Assembly (NCBI RefSeq): GCF_014196495.1
Contig: NZ_JACIDT010000018.1
Coordinates: 1-64,000, forward strand
Direction: 5' to 3'
DNA from: Sphingobium jiangsuense
GTDB taxonomy: Bacteria > Pseudomonadota > Alphaproteobacteria > Sphingomonadales > Sphingomonadaceae
Length of the DNA: 64,000 nt
The notes under the pieces were generated by a model, which searched no databases, was not told the origin of the DNA, and was given only the letters and a program-made list of their open reading frames with translations. The position numbers were made by a program, and so were the translations under genes. Every line of letters starts with the position of its first letter. Position 1 is the stretch's first letter. Below are positions 16,499-26,141 of this stretch, piece after piece.

Positions 16499-16762
16499 TT
16501 ACGCCGCCAGCGGGAGCGCGTAGCCCGAGAGGTGGGAGAACTGGTCGGCGACCGCGCAGACCTTGTCGGCGTCGACACCCATTTCCTCGACGAACTGCAG
16601 CTGCAGAGCCGGGCTTACTTCCGAGAAGAAGGAAAACACGGGCGCGTTGAAATCGCTCGCGCTCTTTGGGTCGGCGATCAGCGCAGCGAGTTGATGCGCG
16701 GAAAGGTTCGCCCCATAAGGAGCGTTCACCGTCGCCAACACCAAGCTTACCGCCTTTGCCAT
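16499..16762 (-). CDS. Small protein upstream of the AbiEii-like toxin, unknown
   Basis: The 87-residue protein is mostly helical (VSLVLATVNAPYGANLSAHQ, then FVEEMGVDADKVCAVADQFS). It ends three bases before the toxin gene, so the two share one transcript. I do not recognise a family; as the first gene of a toxin operon it could be an antitoxin that replaces AbiEi. Confidence 0.55.
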   Translation of the reverse strand: MAKAVSLVLATVNAPYGANLSAHQLAALIADPKSASDFNAPVFSFFSEVSPALQLQFVEEMGVDADKVCAVADQFSHLSGYALPLAA

Positions 16763-17065
16763 TTCTAACCTGTACCATGATCTCGTGGATCGTTCAGCGC
16801 ATATAGCGCTTCGGCGTTATCAAAACAAGAACGGCGCCAATCCGCTATCCGGCCAGGCGGGATGTGCAAGGCCGATTCTCCGCGTAAACCGCCCTCCCCG
16901 CGTGATTTTCTCACTTACCATAATGGGAGATTATGGTAAGTACAGGGCTGCTGGAACGGCAGGGAAGGGCAAATTTTGCGGATGATGACGAACGGGGAAA
17001 AACCATGCGGCACAGATGTGTCGCGCCTTGTGCCGCATGTTTTGAGCAGAACGCCGCCGCTCGCC
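16763..17065. other. Intergenic region with a dif-like palindrome
   Basis: About 300 bases without a gene, between the AbiEii operon start and the end of a membrane-protein gene. The one strong signal is the 29-bp palindrome at 16913-16941. Confidence 0.5.
16913..16941. other. 29-bp perfect palindrome, dif-like recombination site candidate
   Basis: ACTTACCATAAT-GGGAG-ATTATGGTAAGT has 12-bp perfect arms. Read as 11-7-11, the right half TTATGGTAAGT is close to the XerD half-site of E. coli dif (TTATGTTAAAT) and the left arm ends CATAA as XerC half-sites do. The centre is one base longer than the usual six. A tyrosine integrase gene begins 1.1 kb away, and toxin genes flank it. An operator for the toxin operon is the alternative. 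Confidence 0.45.
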
Positions 17066-17800
17066 TCAGTCAGCGCCGATCTCGGGAACCTCGAACAGTT
17101 CGATTGCGAAATCGGCGATCTGGTCGGCGGCAAGATGCATCATGGCGATCGGCGCGCTGTCCATGTCGACCCGCTCGATCTTGTCGTCCGTCATCCGGAC
17201 AATGAAGCGATCGCACTGCTCGAGCACCACCATGCGGATTCCGTCGTCATCGTCGAGCGTCAGGCGCCGGATGCTGCCTTCATAGGCGACCCAGGCACCG
17301 TTGTGGCCGCTCGTCGTGCGCACATAACCGACCGCGACATGGCCACCGGCCTCGACCTTCTCGACGATCGGCAGGAGCCATCCGAAGCGCAAGGGCGCGG
17401 TTCGGGTCGTAATCGGCTTGGCGCGCGCCATTCTCTCGCAGACCCAGCCGGTCCCAAAGGAAAGCGCCAGGCAGAACAGCAGTTCCAGTTCGATTGCGAG
17501 CGCGGAAAGCCCCGATGGGACCTGGCCGGACAGAAGTGCCTTGTAGGGATTGGGATCATAGGGAAGCGAGATCAGCGGCTTCCACGCCGCTATCGCTTCG
17601 TTGAAGGCAAAAATTCCCGCCCCGGCGGTGTGCGCAGCGAGCGCCAGCAGCACAATCAGGAAAATGGTGAGATTGGAATTGGGCCGGTCGGGCCGCGGCG
17701 ACACAAAATCACTCGCCTCGCCAATACGAAGACCGAAATAACCCGCAAACCCGGGAAGCAGAAGAACCAGAGCGCCAAGCAGCGCGTAGCCGAATGTCAT
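17066..17800 (-). CDS. Integral membrane protein, unknown
   Basis: The 244-residue protein has three likely membrane helices (about residues 5-24, 45-65 and 103-122) followed by a soluble C-terminal domain of about 110 residues rich in beta strands (HVAVGYVRTTSGHNGAWVAY). The order resembles small membrane-anchored DUF6338-like proteins, but I cannot confirm the family. It is followed on the same strand by nothing obvious and preceded by a 55-residue gene. Confidence 0.55.
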   Translation of the reverse strand: MTFGYALLGALVLLLPGFAGYFGLRIGEASDFVSPRPDRPNSNLTIFLIVLLALAAHTAGAGIFAFNEAIAAWKPLISLPYDPNPYKALLSGQVPSGLSALAIELELLFCLALSFGTGWVCERMARAKPITTRTAPLRFGWLLPIVEKVEAGGHVAVGYVRTTSGHNGAWVAYEGSIRRLTLDDDDGIRMVVLEQCDRFIVRMTDDKIERVDMDSAPIAMMHLAADQIADFAIELFEVPEIGAD

Positions 17801-17806
17801 TCGAGA

Positions 17807-17974
17807 TCAGGCCGTCTTGGCGAGCTTCTTGGCCTTTTCAGCACGAATCTTCGCCCGATCGATGACATAGACGCCATCGCGCTGGACGGCCGCCTCGCGT
17901 GCCTTCTTCCAGCTGCCGAAGGTTTCGCGGACCTCCCGGCCAAGGGCCAGAGCTTTTGCCGAGTTGAGCTGCAT
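17807..17974 (-). CDS. Small basic protein, 55 residues, unknown
   Basis: This short frame reads MQLNSAKALALGREVRET and continues with SWKKAREAAVQRDGVYVID and a Lys-rich end. GGAGG lies five bases before ATG 17974 (another ATG directly upstream at 17977 is too close to it). It is six bases upstream of the membrane-protein gene and probably co-transcribed with it. The charged composition suggests a soluble helical protein; no family is recognised. Confidence 0.5.
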   Translation of the reverse strand: MQLNSAKALALGREVRETFGSWKKAREAAVQRDGVYVIDRAKIRAEKAKKLAKTA

Positions 17975-18004
17975 CATATCCTCCGGGAAGACATATAGCG
18001 AACG

Positions 18005-19204
18005 ATGACCGAGAGTTCCACCAAATCCTCCCCCATGGAAATCATCGTCGTCAGGACGAACGACACTGCTCTGCCGACACGATCGCGCAAGACAGACGCC
18101 GAATCCGTCGATGTGCGGCTGCTGCGCACGATCGGGGAAATCATTCCGACCGATCTACCGCCGATCAGTCAGCTCGGTCTCGAGACGACCCTGGCGGCGA
18201 TGGCCGACGCGACGAAGGCGGCGATAGCCGCCGATCTCGACTGCTGGCGCGACTGGTGCGGTGAAGAAGGCCGCAGGCCATTGCCAGCCGATCCCGAAGA
18301 TATGGTGCGCTATGTAAACGCGCTGGACGCCAAAGGCAGGAAGCCCGCGACGCTGGCGCGGCGCATCGCCAGCATCGCCTCGGTCCACCGCATGCTGGGC
18401 TTGGCCTCGCCCGCCGCGCCGACCGACGCCCCGATGGTTCGCGCCGCGCTGAAGGCCATCCGCCGGCAGAGAGGCGCACTTCAGCGTCAGGCTGCGCCTC
18501 TGCGGTTAGGCAAGGCGCTGGATCACCACGCCGCCAAAGGCTTCACCCTGGCTGCGCTACTCGAAGCGTGTGGCGGCGATCTTCAGGGGTTACGGGACGC
18601 GGCGTTGCTTTCGCTCGGCTATGACGCAGGGCTCCGGGTCAGCGAGCTCACTAGGGTTGAAGCCACGCATATCGATGCGCAGGACGACGGCTCGGCGACC
18701 TTGTTCATCCCCTTCTCCAAAACCGACCAGGAGCAGGAAGGCGCGTGGGCGTGGCTGTCGGCCGAGACGATGCGCAGGGTCGCCTTGTGGCAGGCCGAAA
18801 GCGCGATCGAGGACGGGCTGCTGTTTCGCAGGGTTGGTGTCTATCGCCGGCGCGCGCGCGGCTCCGATCCGGAAACGGCACTGGCCCGAACGACCTACAC
18901 CATCGGCAAGGAGGCCCTCAGTCGGCAGGGGGTCAATGGGATCTACAGGCGCGTGGCGAGTGCCGCCTACGAAATGGGGCTGGTCAACCTGAGCGCCAGC
19001 AAGCTGGCCGATGCGGTTCAGGCGCTGTCCACACATTCGCTGCGCGTTGGCCTGACCCAGGACCTCTTCGCCGCCGGAGAGGACGGAGCCGGCATTGCGC
19101 AGGCGCTGCGATGGAGTTCACCGACAACCGCGCTACGTTACGGTAGAAAGCTCGCGGTGCGAAGCAATGTCGCCGCACGGGTTCTTTCAAGAGTACGTAG
19201 CTGA
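18005..19204 (+). CDS. Tyrosine recombinase / integrase
   Basis: The 399-residue protein has a SAM-like N-terminal DNA-binding domain (about residues 60-155) and a C-terminal catalytic domain with YDAGLRVSEL (first Arg, about residue 211), HSLRVGLTQDL (His-x-x-Arg) and ALRYGRKL with the nucleophile Tyr near 377. It would cut and join DNA at a short crossover site and could move the accessory block or the adjacent pdh genes. The start at 18005 has no strong ribosome site; ATG 18035 is an alternative. The third-box His is not clear (ALRWSS replaces the usual LGH), which also occurs in some integrases. Confidence 0.85.
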   Translation: MTESSTKSSPMEIIVVRTNDTALPTRSRKTDAESVDVRLLRTIGEIIPTDLPPISQLGLETTLAAMADATKAAIAADLDCWRDWCGEEGRRPLPADPEDMVRYVNALDAKGRKPATLARRIASIASVHRMLGLASPAAPTDAPMVRAALKAIRRQRGALQRQAAPLRLGKALDHHAAKGFTLAALLEACGGDLQGLRDAALLSLGYDAGLRVSELTRVEATHIDAQDDGSATLFIPFSKTDQEQEGAWAWLSAETMRRVALWQAESAIEDGLLFRRVGVYRRRARGSDPETALARTTYTIGKEALSRQGVNGIYRRVASAAYEMGLVNLSASKLADAVQALSTHSLRVGLTQDLFAAGEDGAGIAQALRWSSPTTALRYGRKLAVRSNVAARVLSRVRS

Positions 19205-19274
19205 CCTTGACGCCTCGCCGCTCGTGGTTCGGCAGCAGAAGGAGGCATGATCTCTCCCAAATATGGAAGATAGC

Positions 19275-20672
19275 CTAAATATGGACTGCGCGCCCGAAGG
19301 CAGCAAGCACGCTTTCATGCATCGTTTCGGAAATGGTCGGATGCGGAAAAACCGTTTCCATCAGCTCCGCCTCGGTTGTTTCCAGTGTACGACCGATGGT
19401 GAAGCCGTGGATCATTTCGGTCACCTCCGGGCCGACCATGTGTGCGCCCAGCAGCTCGCCAGTTTGGGCATCAAATACCGTCTTGACGAAGCCTTCTGGC
19501 TCGCCGAGCGCGATAGCCTTGCCATTGCCGATGAAGGGAAAGGTGCCAATCCTCACTTCGTGACCTGCTTCCCTCGCATTTGTTTCGGTGAGGCCGACAC
19601 TAGCGATCTGCGGGTGGCAATAGGTGCAGCCGGGAATGTTCCTGGGGTCCATTGCGTGCGGATGCTGACCCGCTATGGTTTCTGCCGCGATAACACCTTC
19701 ATGGCTGGCCTTGTGCGCTAGCCAAGGCGGCGCCGTGGCGTCTCCGATCGCCCAGATTCCCTCGACATTGGTGCGGCATGCGCCATCGGTAACAATGTGG
19801 CCACGCTCCGTTTTCACACCCAGTGCCTCAAGCCCAACGGTTTCGGTGTTTGGGACGATCCCGATTGCCACGATGACATGGCTGTATTCGTCCGAAACAA
19901 GTTTGCCATCCCGGGCTTTGATCGCGACTGTTACGCCGGTGGCACCGATATCGAGCTTTTGGACACCTGCACCCGTCAAGATCTTCATGCCCTGCTTCAC
20001 CAACGCTTTTTCCAGGAAGGTCGAGACATCTGCATCCTCGACCGGAACGATCCTGTCCAGCATCTCGACGACTGTCACTTCCGCGCCCATGTCGTTGTAA
20101 AAGCTGGCGAACTCGATGCCGATCGCGCCCGAGCCGATAACAAGCAGCTTGTTCGGCATTTCCGGCGGGTTCATCGCGTGGCGATAGGTCCAGACGCGCT
20201 TTCCATCGGCTTTCGGGAACGGCAGATCGCGAGCACGCGCGCCCGTGGCGATGATAATATTCTTCGCGGTCAACTCACTGGTCTTACCATCCGGCGCTGT
20301 GACAGAAAGCCTCCCTTTGCCGGTGAGCTTCCCCTCACCCATATAAACGGCGATCCCGTTCTTCTTCATCAGGTGCGAGACACCCTGATTAAGCTGCCTG
20401 GCAACGCCGCGTGAGCGCTTCACCACTGCATCCAGATCGGCGGTTATCTTCTCCGCGACCAGGCCATAATCCTTGGCATGCCGCATGTAGCGAAAAACCT
20501 CCGCCGAGCGCAGCAACGCCTTGGTGGGTATGCAACCCCAGTTGAGGCAGACACCGCCTAGATTCTCGCGCTCGACAATCGCCGTGTTCAACTTGAGCTG
20601 AGCGGCGCGGATCGCGGCGACATAGCCGCCGGGGCCTGAGCCAAGGACAATCACGTCGTAACTATCAGCCAT
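19275..20672 (-). CDS. lpd: Dihydrolipoyl dehydrogenase (E3)
   Basis: The 465-residue flavoprotein reoxidizes dihydrolipoyl groups on E2 with NAD. It shows the FAD-binding GSGPGGYVAAIRAAQL near residue 12, the redox-active disulfide GGVCLNWGCIPTKALL near 40, the NAD-binding GSGAIGIEFASFY near 182, and the C-terminal His-Glu pair HPTISETMHE near 448. No lipoyl domain is fused to it. It is the last gene of the pyruvate dehydrogenase operon, 20 bases behind pdhC. Confidence 0.97.
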   Translation of the reverse strand: MADSYDVIVLGSGPGGYVAAIRAAQLKLNTAIVERENLGGVCLNWGCIPTKALLRSAEVFRYMRHAKDYGLVAEKITADLDAVVKRSRGVARQLNQGVSHLMKKNGIAVYMGEGKLTGKGRLSVTAPDGKTSELTAKNIIIATGARARDLPFPKADGKRVWTYRHAMNPPEMPNKLLVIGSGAIGIEFASFYNDMGAEVTVVEMLDRIVPVEDADVSTFLEKALVKQGMKILTGAGVQKLDIGATGVTVAIKARDGKLVSDEYSHVIVAIGIVPNTETVGLEALGVKTERGHIVTDGACRTNVEGIWAIGDATAPPWLAHKASHEGVIAAETIAGQHPHAMDPRNIPGCTYCHPQIASVGLTETNAREAGHEVRIGTFPFIGNGKAIALGEPEGFVKTVFDAQTGELLGAHMVGPEVTEMIHGFTIGRTLETTEAELMETVFPHPTISETMHESVLAAFGRAVHI

Positions 20673-20692
20673 GTTCGGAAATTCCTTGAGAT

Positions 20693-21955
20693 TCAGGCCA
20701 ACAGTGTCAGCGGCTTCTCAACGATGCGCTTGAAAGCGGCCATCAGTTGCGCACCGTCCGCCCCATCGATCGCGCGGTGATCGAAGCTGCCGGTTACCGA
20801 CATCACCGTGGCAACGGTCAGCGCATTGTTCACTACATAAGGCCGCTTTTCGCCCGCGCCGATCGCCATGATCATGGCCTGGGGCGGGTTAATGACAGCC
20901 TCGAACTGCTTGATGCCGAACATGCCCATGTTCGACAGGCTGGCGGTGCCGCCCTGATATTCATGCGGCTGCAATTTACCGTTGCGCGCGCGCTCCGCCC
21001 TATCCTTCATCTCGCTGGAGATTGCGGCAACGCCCTTGGCGTTCGCGCCCGCGATGATCGGCGTGATCAGGCCGCCGGGGATCGATACCGCCACCGAAAT
21101 ATCGACGCGGCTGAACCGCAGCAGATTGTCGCCGGCAAACTGCACATTGCAGCTGGGCACTTCGATAAGGGCGGCCGCCAAGGCCTTGACCAGCAGATCG
21201 TTGACCGAGAGCTTGACACCGCGTTCGGCAAGCCCGTCGTTGAGATCGGCCCGAAGCTTCAGCAATGGATCGAGGTGGATATCGGCCGTGAGGTAGATGT
21301 GCGGAACCTGCTGCTTCGATTCGGTGAGCCGTCGGGCAATGACTTTCCGCATGTTTGACAGCTTGACGACTTCGTGTGGAATGTCGGGTTCGATCGACGG
21401 TACTGCGGCGGCAAACGCCGCGGGGACCCCCGGAGCGACGGCCGGCATCGAGGCAGGCGTCGCGCCATCAATGTCAACCTTGACGATGCGGCCATTAGGC
21501 CCGGAGCCTCTTATCGTAGAAAGATCGATGGCGCTTGCCTCCGCCAGACGACGGGCAAGCGGGCTGGCCTTGATACGGCTGGCACCAATTGCGGGTGCGG
21601 CTGACGACGCGACAGGAACAGCGGCGGGAATGGATGTAGCGACCTTGTCGGCAATCTCGGGGGCCGGCAGAAGCGCGGGAACAGCCCCTTCCCCGATAGC
21701 GGTGATATCCTCGCCTTCGGCGGCAAGCATGGCGACGACGGTCCCGACCTTCACGCCTTCTGTACCTTCGGGGATGAGGATTTTCGCGATAATGCCTTCG
21801 TCCACCGCCTCGAATTCCATCGTCGCCTTGTCGGTTTCGATTTCGGCCAGCAGGTCGCCAGACTTCACCACATCGCCCTCCTTCACCAGCCATTTGGCGA
21901 GCGAACCCTCCTCCATCGTGGGAGACAACGCGGGCATCTTGAGTTCAATCGGCAT
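20693..21955 (-). CDS. pdhC: Pyruvate dehydrogenase complex E2, dihydrolipoamide acetyltransferase
   Basis: The 420-residue protein transfers acetyl groups to CoA. Domains: lipoyl domain at residues 1-78 with lipoylation Lys in ETDKATMEF; an Ala/Pro-rich linker; the E3-binding domain near residue 140 ([17 protein letters not shown]); catalytic domain with the end motif [14 protein letters not shown] chose ATG 21955 ([14 protein letters not shown]) because the codons farther upstream extend into pdhB sequence. It is 19 bases downstream of pdhB. Confidence 0.96.
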   Translation of the reverse strand: MPIELKMPALSPTMEEGSLAKWLVKEGDVVKSGDLLAEIETDKATMEFEAVDEGIIAKILIPEGTEGVKVGTVVAMLAAEGEDITAIGEGAVPALLPAPEIADKVATSIPAAVPVASSAAPAIGASRIKASPLARRLAEASAIDLSTIRGSGPNGRIVKVDIDGATPASMPAVAPGVPAAFAAAVPSIEPDIPHEVVKLSNMRKVIARRLTESKQQVPHIYLTADIHLDPLLKLRADLNDGLAERGVKLSVNDLLVKALAAALIEVPSCNVQFAGDNLLRFSRVDISVAVSIPGGLITPIIAGANAKGVAAISSEMKDRAERARNGKLQPHEYQGGTASLSNMGMFGIKQFEAVINPPQAMIMAIGAGEKRPYVVNNALTVATVMSVTGSFDHRAIDGADGAQLMAAFKRIVEKPLTLLA

Positions 21956-21974
21956 TTTCGAAACTCCGCAGGCG

Positions 21975-23345
21975 TCAGCGATAACGGACGCGCTTGACCG
22001 CCGCGACCACGTCATCCGCCTTGATGAGCGCGGCCTTTTCCAGATTCGCGGCATACGGCAGCGGCACGTCCTTGTTGGTGACGCGGAGCACCGGGGCGTC
22101 GAGGTCGTCGAAGCCTTCCTGCATGGCGATGGCGATGATCTCCGAGGAGATGGAGCAGACCGGCCAGCCTTCCTCCACCACCACCATCCTGTTGGTCTTG
22201 GCGAGCGACTTCAGCACGGTTTCCTTATCGAGCGGGCGGAGCGTGCGCAGGTCGATCACCTCCGCGTCAACACCTTCATCTGCCAGCTTGTCGGCGGCTT
22301 CCAGCGCGACACCGACACCAATGGAGTAGCTCACCAGGGTCACGTCACGCCCCGCGCGGGCGATGCGGGCCTTGCCAATCGGCAGGACATGATCGTCCAG
22401 CTTCGGCACGTCGAAGCTCTGGCCGTAGAGCAACTCGTTTTCCAGGAACACGACCGGATCGGGCGAGCGGATCGCGGCCTTCAGCAGCCCCTTGGCGTCG
22501 GCGGCCGAGTAAGGCGCGATCACGATCAGGCCAGGAACGGCAGCATACCAGGGCCCGTAATTCTGGCTGTGCTGGGCGCCGACGCGGCTGGCGGCGCCGT
22601 TGGGGCCGCGGAACACCACCGGGCAGCGCATCTGGCCGCCGGACATATAGTTGGTCTTGGCCGCCGAGTTGATGATGTGGTCGATCGCCTGCATGGCGAA
22701 GTTGAAGGTCATAAACTCGACGATCGGCTTCAAGCCGCCCATCGCCGCGCCTGTGCCTATGCCGGCAAAACCATACTCGGTGATCGGGGTGTCGATGACG
22801 CGGCGATCGCCGAACTCTTCCAGCAGGCCCTGCGTCACCTTGTAGGCGCCCTGATATTGCGCCACTTCCTCGCCCATCACGAAGACGCGGTCGTCGGCGC
22901 GCATCTCCTCGGCCATGGCGTCGCGCAACGCCTCGCGCACCGTGGTCTTCACGATCTCGGTGCCGGCGGGAATATCGGGATCGGCAACCGCCGCGCGGGG
23001 CGCAGGCGCCGCAACCGGCTGCGGGGCCGGCTCCGCCGCCTTGGGCGCGGGTGCCTCGACCTTGGGAGCGGGGGCGGCGGCTTGGACCGTCACGGCGCTT
23101 TCACCCTCGCCAGCGATCAGCGCGATCACCGCGCCCACTTTCACGCCGTCGGTGCCTTCAGGAATGACGATCTTGGCGATGATGCCCTCGTCCACTGCCT
23201 CGAATTCCATCGTCGCCTTGTCGGTCTCGATCTCCGCGAGGATGTCGCCGGATTTCACCGCATCGCCTTCCTTGACGAGCCACTTTGCGAGCGTACCCTC
23301 CTCCATGGTGGGAGAAAGCGCCGGCATCTTCAGTTCAATCGCCAT
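21975..23345 (-). CDS. pdhB: Pyruvate dehydrogenase E1 beta with N-terminal lipoyl domain
   Basis: The 456-residue protein fuses a lipoyl domain (residues 1-78, Lys in ETDKATMEF), an Ala/Pro linker (about 85-125), and the E1-beta transketolase-like domain ([20 protein letters not shown] onward, then C-terminal transketolase part). Fusion of a lipoyl domain to E1-beta is typical of alphaproteobacteria. E1-beta pairs with PdhA to decarboxylate pyruvate with thiamine diphosphate. The start codon overlaps the pdhA stop by one base (TGATG). The lipoyl domain is nearly identical to that of PdhC, at DNA level too, which could favour recombination between them. Confidence 0.96.
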   Translation of the reverse strand: MAIELKMPALSPTMEEGTLAKWLVKEGDAVKSGDILAEIETDKATMEFEAVDEGIIAKIVIPEGTDGVKVGAVIALIAGEGESAVTVQAAAPAPKVEAPAPKAAEPAPQPVAAPAPRAAVADPDIPAGTEIVKTTVREALRDAMAEEMRADDRVFVMGEEVAQYQGAYKVTQGLLEEFGDRRVIDTPITEYGFAGIGTGAAMGGLKPIVEFMTFNFAMQAIDHIINSAAKTNYMSGGQMRCPVVFRGPNGAASRVGAQHSQNYGPWYAAVPGLIVIAPYSAADAKGLLKAAIRSPDPVVFLENELLYGQSFDVPKLDDHVLPIGKARIARAGRDVTLVSYSIGVGVALEAADKLADEGVDAEVIDLRTLRPLDKETVLKSLAKTNRMVVVEEGWPVCSISSEIIAIAMQEGFDDLDAPVLRVTNKDVPLPYAANLEKAALIKADDVVAAVKRVRYR

Positions 23346-24427
23346 CAATATTGCCCCACCAGCACATCGGTATAGAGTTCGGCAAGCTCGGGCTCCGGGG
23401 CCTGCTCGGCGAAGTCGGCGGCTTCCTGAACGATCTGGCGGATCTCCTTCTCCAGCGCCTTCAACTCATCCTCGGTGACGCCGGCCGCCTCCAACTCCTG
23501 CTTGAGATGCTCGATGGCATCGGACTTGTCGCGGACCGCCTGCACTTCCTCGCGCGAGCGGTACTTGGCCGGATCGGACATGGAATGGCCCCGATAGCGG
23601 TAGGTCTTCAATTCCAGGAGGATCGGCCCCTTGCCGGACAGCACCCACTGCCGGGCTTCCTCAGCAGCGCCACGGACAGCGAGCACGTCCATGCCGTCCA
23701 CCTGGATGCCGGGGATGCGGAAGCTCTCGCCGCGCCGATAGAGTTGGTCCTCGGCCGACGCGCGGTTGACGCTGGTTCCCATGGCGTACTGGTTGTTCTC
23801 GATCACGAAAATCACCGGCAGCTTCCACAGCTCCGCCATGTTGAAGCTTTCGTAGACCTGTCCCTGATTGGCCGCGCCGTCGCCGAAATAGGTGAGGCAG
23901 ACGCCGCCATCATCCGCATATTTATGCTTGAAGGCTAGGCCCGTGCCCAGCCCCACCTGCGCGCCGACGATGCCGTGGCCGCCATAGAAGCCATGATCGA
24001 CCGAGAACATGTGCATCGACCCGCCCTTGCCGCGTGAAATGCCCGCAGCGCGGCCGGTCAGCTCTGCCATGATGACCTTGGGATCGATCCCGTAGGCCAG
24101 CATGTGGCCGTGGTCGCGATAGCCGGTGATGACGCTGTCCTTGCCCACCCTCATAGCCGATTGCAGGCCGACGGCGACGGCCTCCTGCCCGATATAAAGA
24201 TGGCAGAAGCCGCCGATCATGCCGAAGCCGTAAAGCTGGCCGGCCTTTTCCTCGAAACGGCGGATCAGCAGCATCTGGCGGTAGAGTTCCAGCATCTCCG
24301 CATTGGTCGCCTGATAGCGGACGGGCTCGGCCGGACGTTCGCGATTGGAGGCGGATCCAGATGAAACCGAAGCCCGCCTTGCCGGCCCGGCTCGGCTCTC
24401 TGCCTTCACATGCTGCTCTTTGGCCAC
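23345..24427 (-). CDS. pdhA: Pyruvate dehydrogenase E1 alpha
   Basis: About 360 residues from GTG 24427, preferred because AGGGAAGGG lies just upstream; an ATG at 24487 would add 20 residues. The E1-alpha core starts with [20 protein letters not shown], followed by [15 protein letters not shown] and the thiamine-diphosphate motif [17 protein letters not shown]. The phosphorylation-loop region [15 protein letters not shown] is intact. It is the first gene of the pdhA-pdhB-pdhC-lpd operon, with a 100-base divergent promoter region shared with a LysR gene. Confidence 0.95.
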   Translation of the reverse strand: MAKEQHVKAESRAGPARRASVSSGSASNRERPAEPVRYQATNAEMLELYRQMLLIRRFEEKAGQLYGFGMIGGFCHLYIGQEAVAVGLQSAMRVGKDSVITGYRDHGHMLAYGIDPKVIMAELTGRAAGISRGKGGSMHMFSVDHGFYGGHGIVGAQVGLGTGLAFKHKYADDGGVCLTYFGDGAANQGQVYESFNMAELWKLPVIFVIENNQYAMGTSVNRASAEDQLYRRGESFRIPGIQVDGMDVLAVRGAAEEARQWVLSGKGPILLELKTYRYRGHSMSDPAKYRSREEVQAVRDKSDAIEHLKQELEAAGVTEDELKALEKEIRQIVQEAADFAEQAPEPELAELYTDVLVGQY

Positions 24428-24527
24428 GAACCCTTCCCTTCCCCTGCCTGCTGCGCTTTCGGGGTCTGGCCATGAGATAAATGTCACATCAGTTCAAATC
24501 ATAGTTCATTCGATGTATGTATAACCA
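24428..24527. promoter_or_regulatory. Divergent promoter region pdhA / lysR
   Basis: The 100 bases between the two starts include an AT-rich, partly symmetric tract at about 24487-24515 (TTCAAATCATAGTTCATT), unlike the GC-rich surroundings. LysR proteins usually bind T-N11-A dyads between divergent genes, so this tract is the likely control point for the pdh operon. No exact box can be proved by eye. Confidence 0.45.
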
Positions 24528-25439
24528 ATGGTGATGAATCGGATCGCGCTCTACCATCTGGAAACCCTGCTTTGGATCAACCGCCTTGGCTCGTTCAGCG
24601 CGGCAGCGAATCGCCTCAACACCACGCAACCGGGCATTTCCGCGCGAATACGCGAACTTGAGAATCACCTGGGAATTCCGTTGTTCGCGCGACAAGGGCG
24701 TAACATGATCCTGTCTGTCCAGGGCCGTGAACTGGTGCGCCGATGCGAGCAGGTGTGGCCGTCGCTTCAACAGGCCCTGCTCAATCCGGTGGACCTCAGC
24801 AGCGTGGCCGGCATCGTCCGTATCGGATCGGGTGAAATTGCGGCCGCCAGTTGCCTGTCCGCTTTCGTGAATGCGATCCGTCAGGAGATGCCAGGGCTTT
24901 CACTGGAGATCGAAATCGACCTGACATCGAAACTGATCGATGGACTTCTAAGTGGCGCGGCCGATCTGGTTTTCGCGATCGGTCCCGTTGAAATGCCCGG
25001 CATCAAGACGCGGCGGATCGGCGAGGTCGAGTTGATATGGCTCGCGTCTCCCAGCCTCGCGAACATGCTGGAGCAGCGACTCGTGCCCCCAAAAGACCTG
25101 CTGTTCTGGTCATTGGCACGAAGCTCCCCCATGCATGCGATCATGCATGATGCCTTGGGTGGACTGGGATATCATGACGGGAAGATAAACACCTGCAACG
25201 ACCTGCATTCTCTGATCGATATCATCGTGTCCAGCGGCGGCGTAAGCTTGTTTCCTCTCAACATGGTGGGAGAGAAGATATCTAGTGGCGAGATCGTTCG
25301 CGTTTTCGATCAGTCACCGCCTCCTATTCTGTTGCAGGCAGCGATCCGATCTGCTGAGAAGGACCCGATCATTCTTCATATCTTCGAAATTGCCCATGCG
25401 CTGAAAACCGAAGAGGTATCGGCGCCCGCCGCTCGATAG
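24528..25439 (+). CDS. LysR-family transcriptional regulator
   Basis: The 303-residue protein has the LysR N-terminal helix-turn-helix (LETLLWINRLGSFSAAANRL, TTQPGISARIRELE) and a periplasmic-binding-like effector domain from about residue 95. It is transcribed away from pdhA with 100 bases between, the usual place for a regulator of the neighbouring operon. Its effector is unknown; pyruvate or a related acid is a reasonable guess. Three in-frame start codons cluster at 24528-24534. Confidence 0.9.
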   Translation: MVMNRIALYHLETLLWINRLGSFSAAANRLNTTQPGISARIRELENHLGIPLFARQGRNMILSVQGRELVRRCEQVWPSLQQALLNPVDLSSVAGIVRIGSGEIAAASCLSAFVNAIRQEMPGLSLEIEIDLTSKLIDGLLSGAADLVFAIGPVEMPGIKTRRIGEVELIWLASPSLANMLEQRLVPPKDLLFWSLARSSPMHAIMHDALGGLGYHDGKINTCNDLHSLIDIIVSSGGVSLFPLNMVGEKISSGEIVRVFDQSPPPILLQAAIRSAEKDPIILHIFEIAHALKTEEVSAPAAR

Positions 25440-25476
25440 GACCGGGTCTTCGGCCGCGCTTCCGCATGATCGTTCG

Positions 25477-26136
25477 TTACAGGGGCGCTGGACCGCGCCA
25501 GTTGGGCCGTGTCGGCAATGTGCCGTTCGGACGCCTGTGCAGGTCGATGCCATTGCCCCGTTGTCTGGTGAACACCATCAGCGGCACGACGGCGTCATAG
25601 GTCGTTGACGAACCGAAAAAGTCCACCGGGCCGTGCCAACGCTGCCCTTCCGCCACTTTCATCCGATAGGTTCCAGGTGGAACCGCGATTATCGCCCGAT
25701 CGTTCTTGCGGACATAGACCGAGATCACATGCCGCCCGCTTTGAGGGTCGAAGAGCTGAACGACGGCGTTCGCATCGGAGGTCGTGACTGCCATCCGCGA
25801 TGTCGCCCCGGCCGGATCCAATGCGGGGTTGACCGTCACGCTGCCCGTTTCGGGGAAGGGTAATCCGGGTTCACTATCCGCCAGCCAGCCTTCCCGCTTC
25901 AGCGAATGCCACACCGGGATAGCGATGAGAAACAGGCTCAACGCGAGCGACATCCAGCGCAGCATCCCGCCGGCATTACCGCGCGATCCCCTCAACCGGC
26001 CGCGCTGATAATCGAAACCGCGGTTGACGGGATCGAACCAGGCGCCCTCGACGCGCCCGGCCCGATCGTTCCATCGGGTTCCCTTCGCGCGCGCGCGATA
26101 GCGCTCGCGCATATAGTCGCGATCTTTGAGCCCCAT
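25477..26136 (-). CDS. Membrane-anchored protein, conjugation-associated position, unknown
   Basis: The 219-residue protein has a very basic N-terminus (residues 1-55, many Arg), one membrane helix (about 60-78, LRWMSLALSLFLIAIPVW) and a C-terminal beta-rich domain (about 110-200: VQLFDPQSGRHVISVYVRKN). It would have the basic part in the cytoplasm and the domain in the periplasm. It is five bases from a DUF2726 gene and in the same direction as the relaxase and TraD genes. No family name is recognised. Confidence 0.6.
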   Translation of the reverse strand: MGLKDRDYMRERYRARAKGTRWNDRAGRVEGAWFDPVNRGFDYQRGRLRGSRGNAGGMLRWMSLALSLFLIAIPVWHSLKREGWLADSEPGLPFPETGSVTVNPALDPAGATSRMAVTTSDANAVVQLFDPQSGRHVISVYVRKNDRAIIAVPPGTYRMKVAEGQRWHGPVDFFGSSTTYDAVVPLMVFTRQRGNGIDLHRRPNGTLPTRPNWRGPAPL

Positions 26137-26141
26137 GCCGG

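Noticed and set aside
21297..23375. 692-residue open frame on the plus strand opposite pdhB and pdhC
   Set aside because: It is the antisense shadow of well-recognised PDH genes; composition and repeats come from the opposite lipoyl domains.
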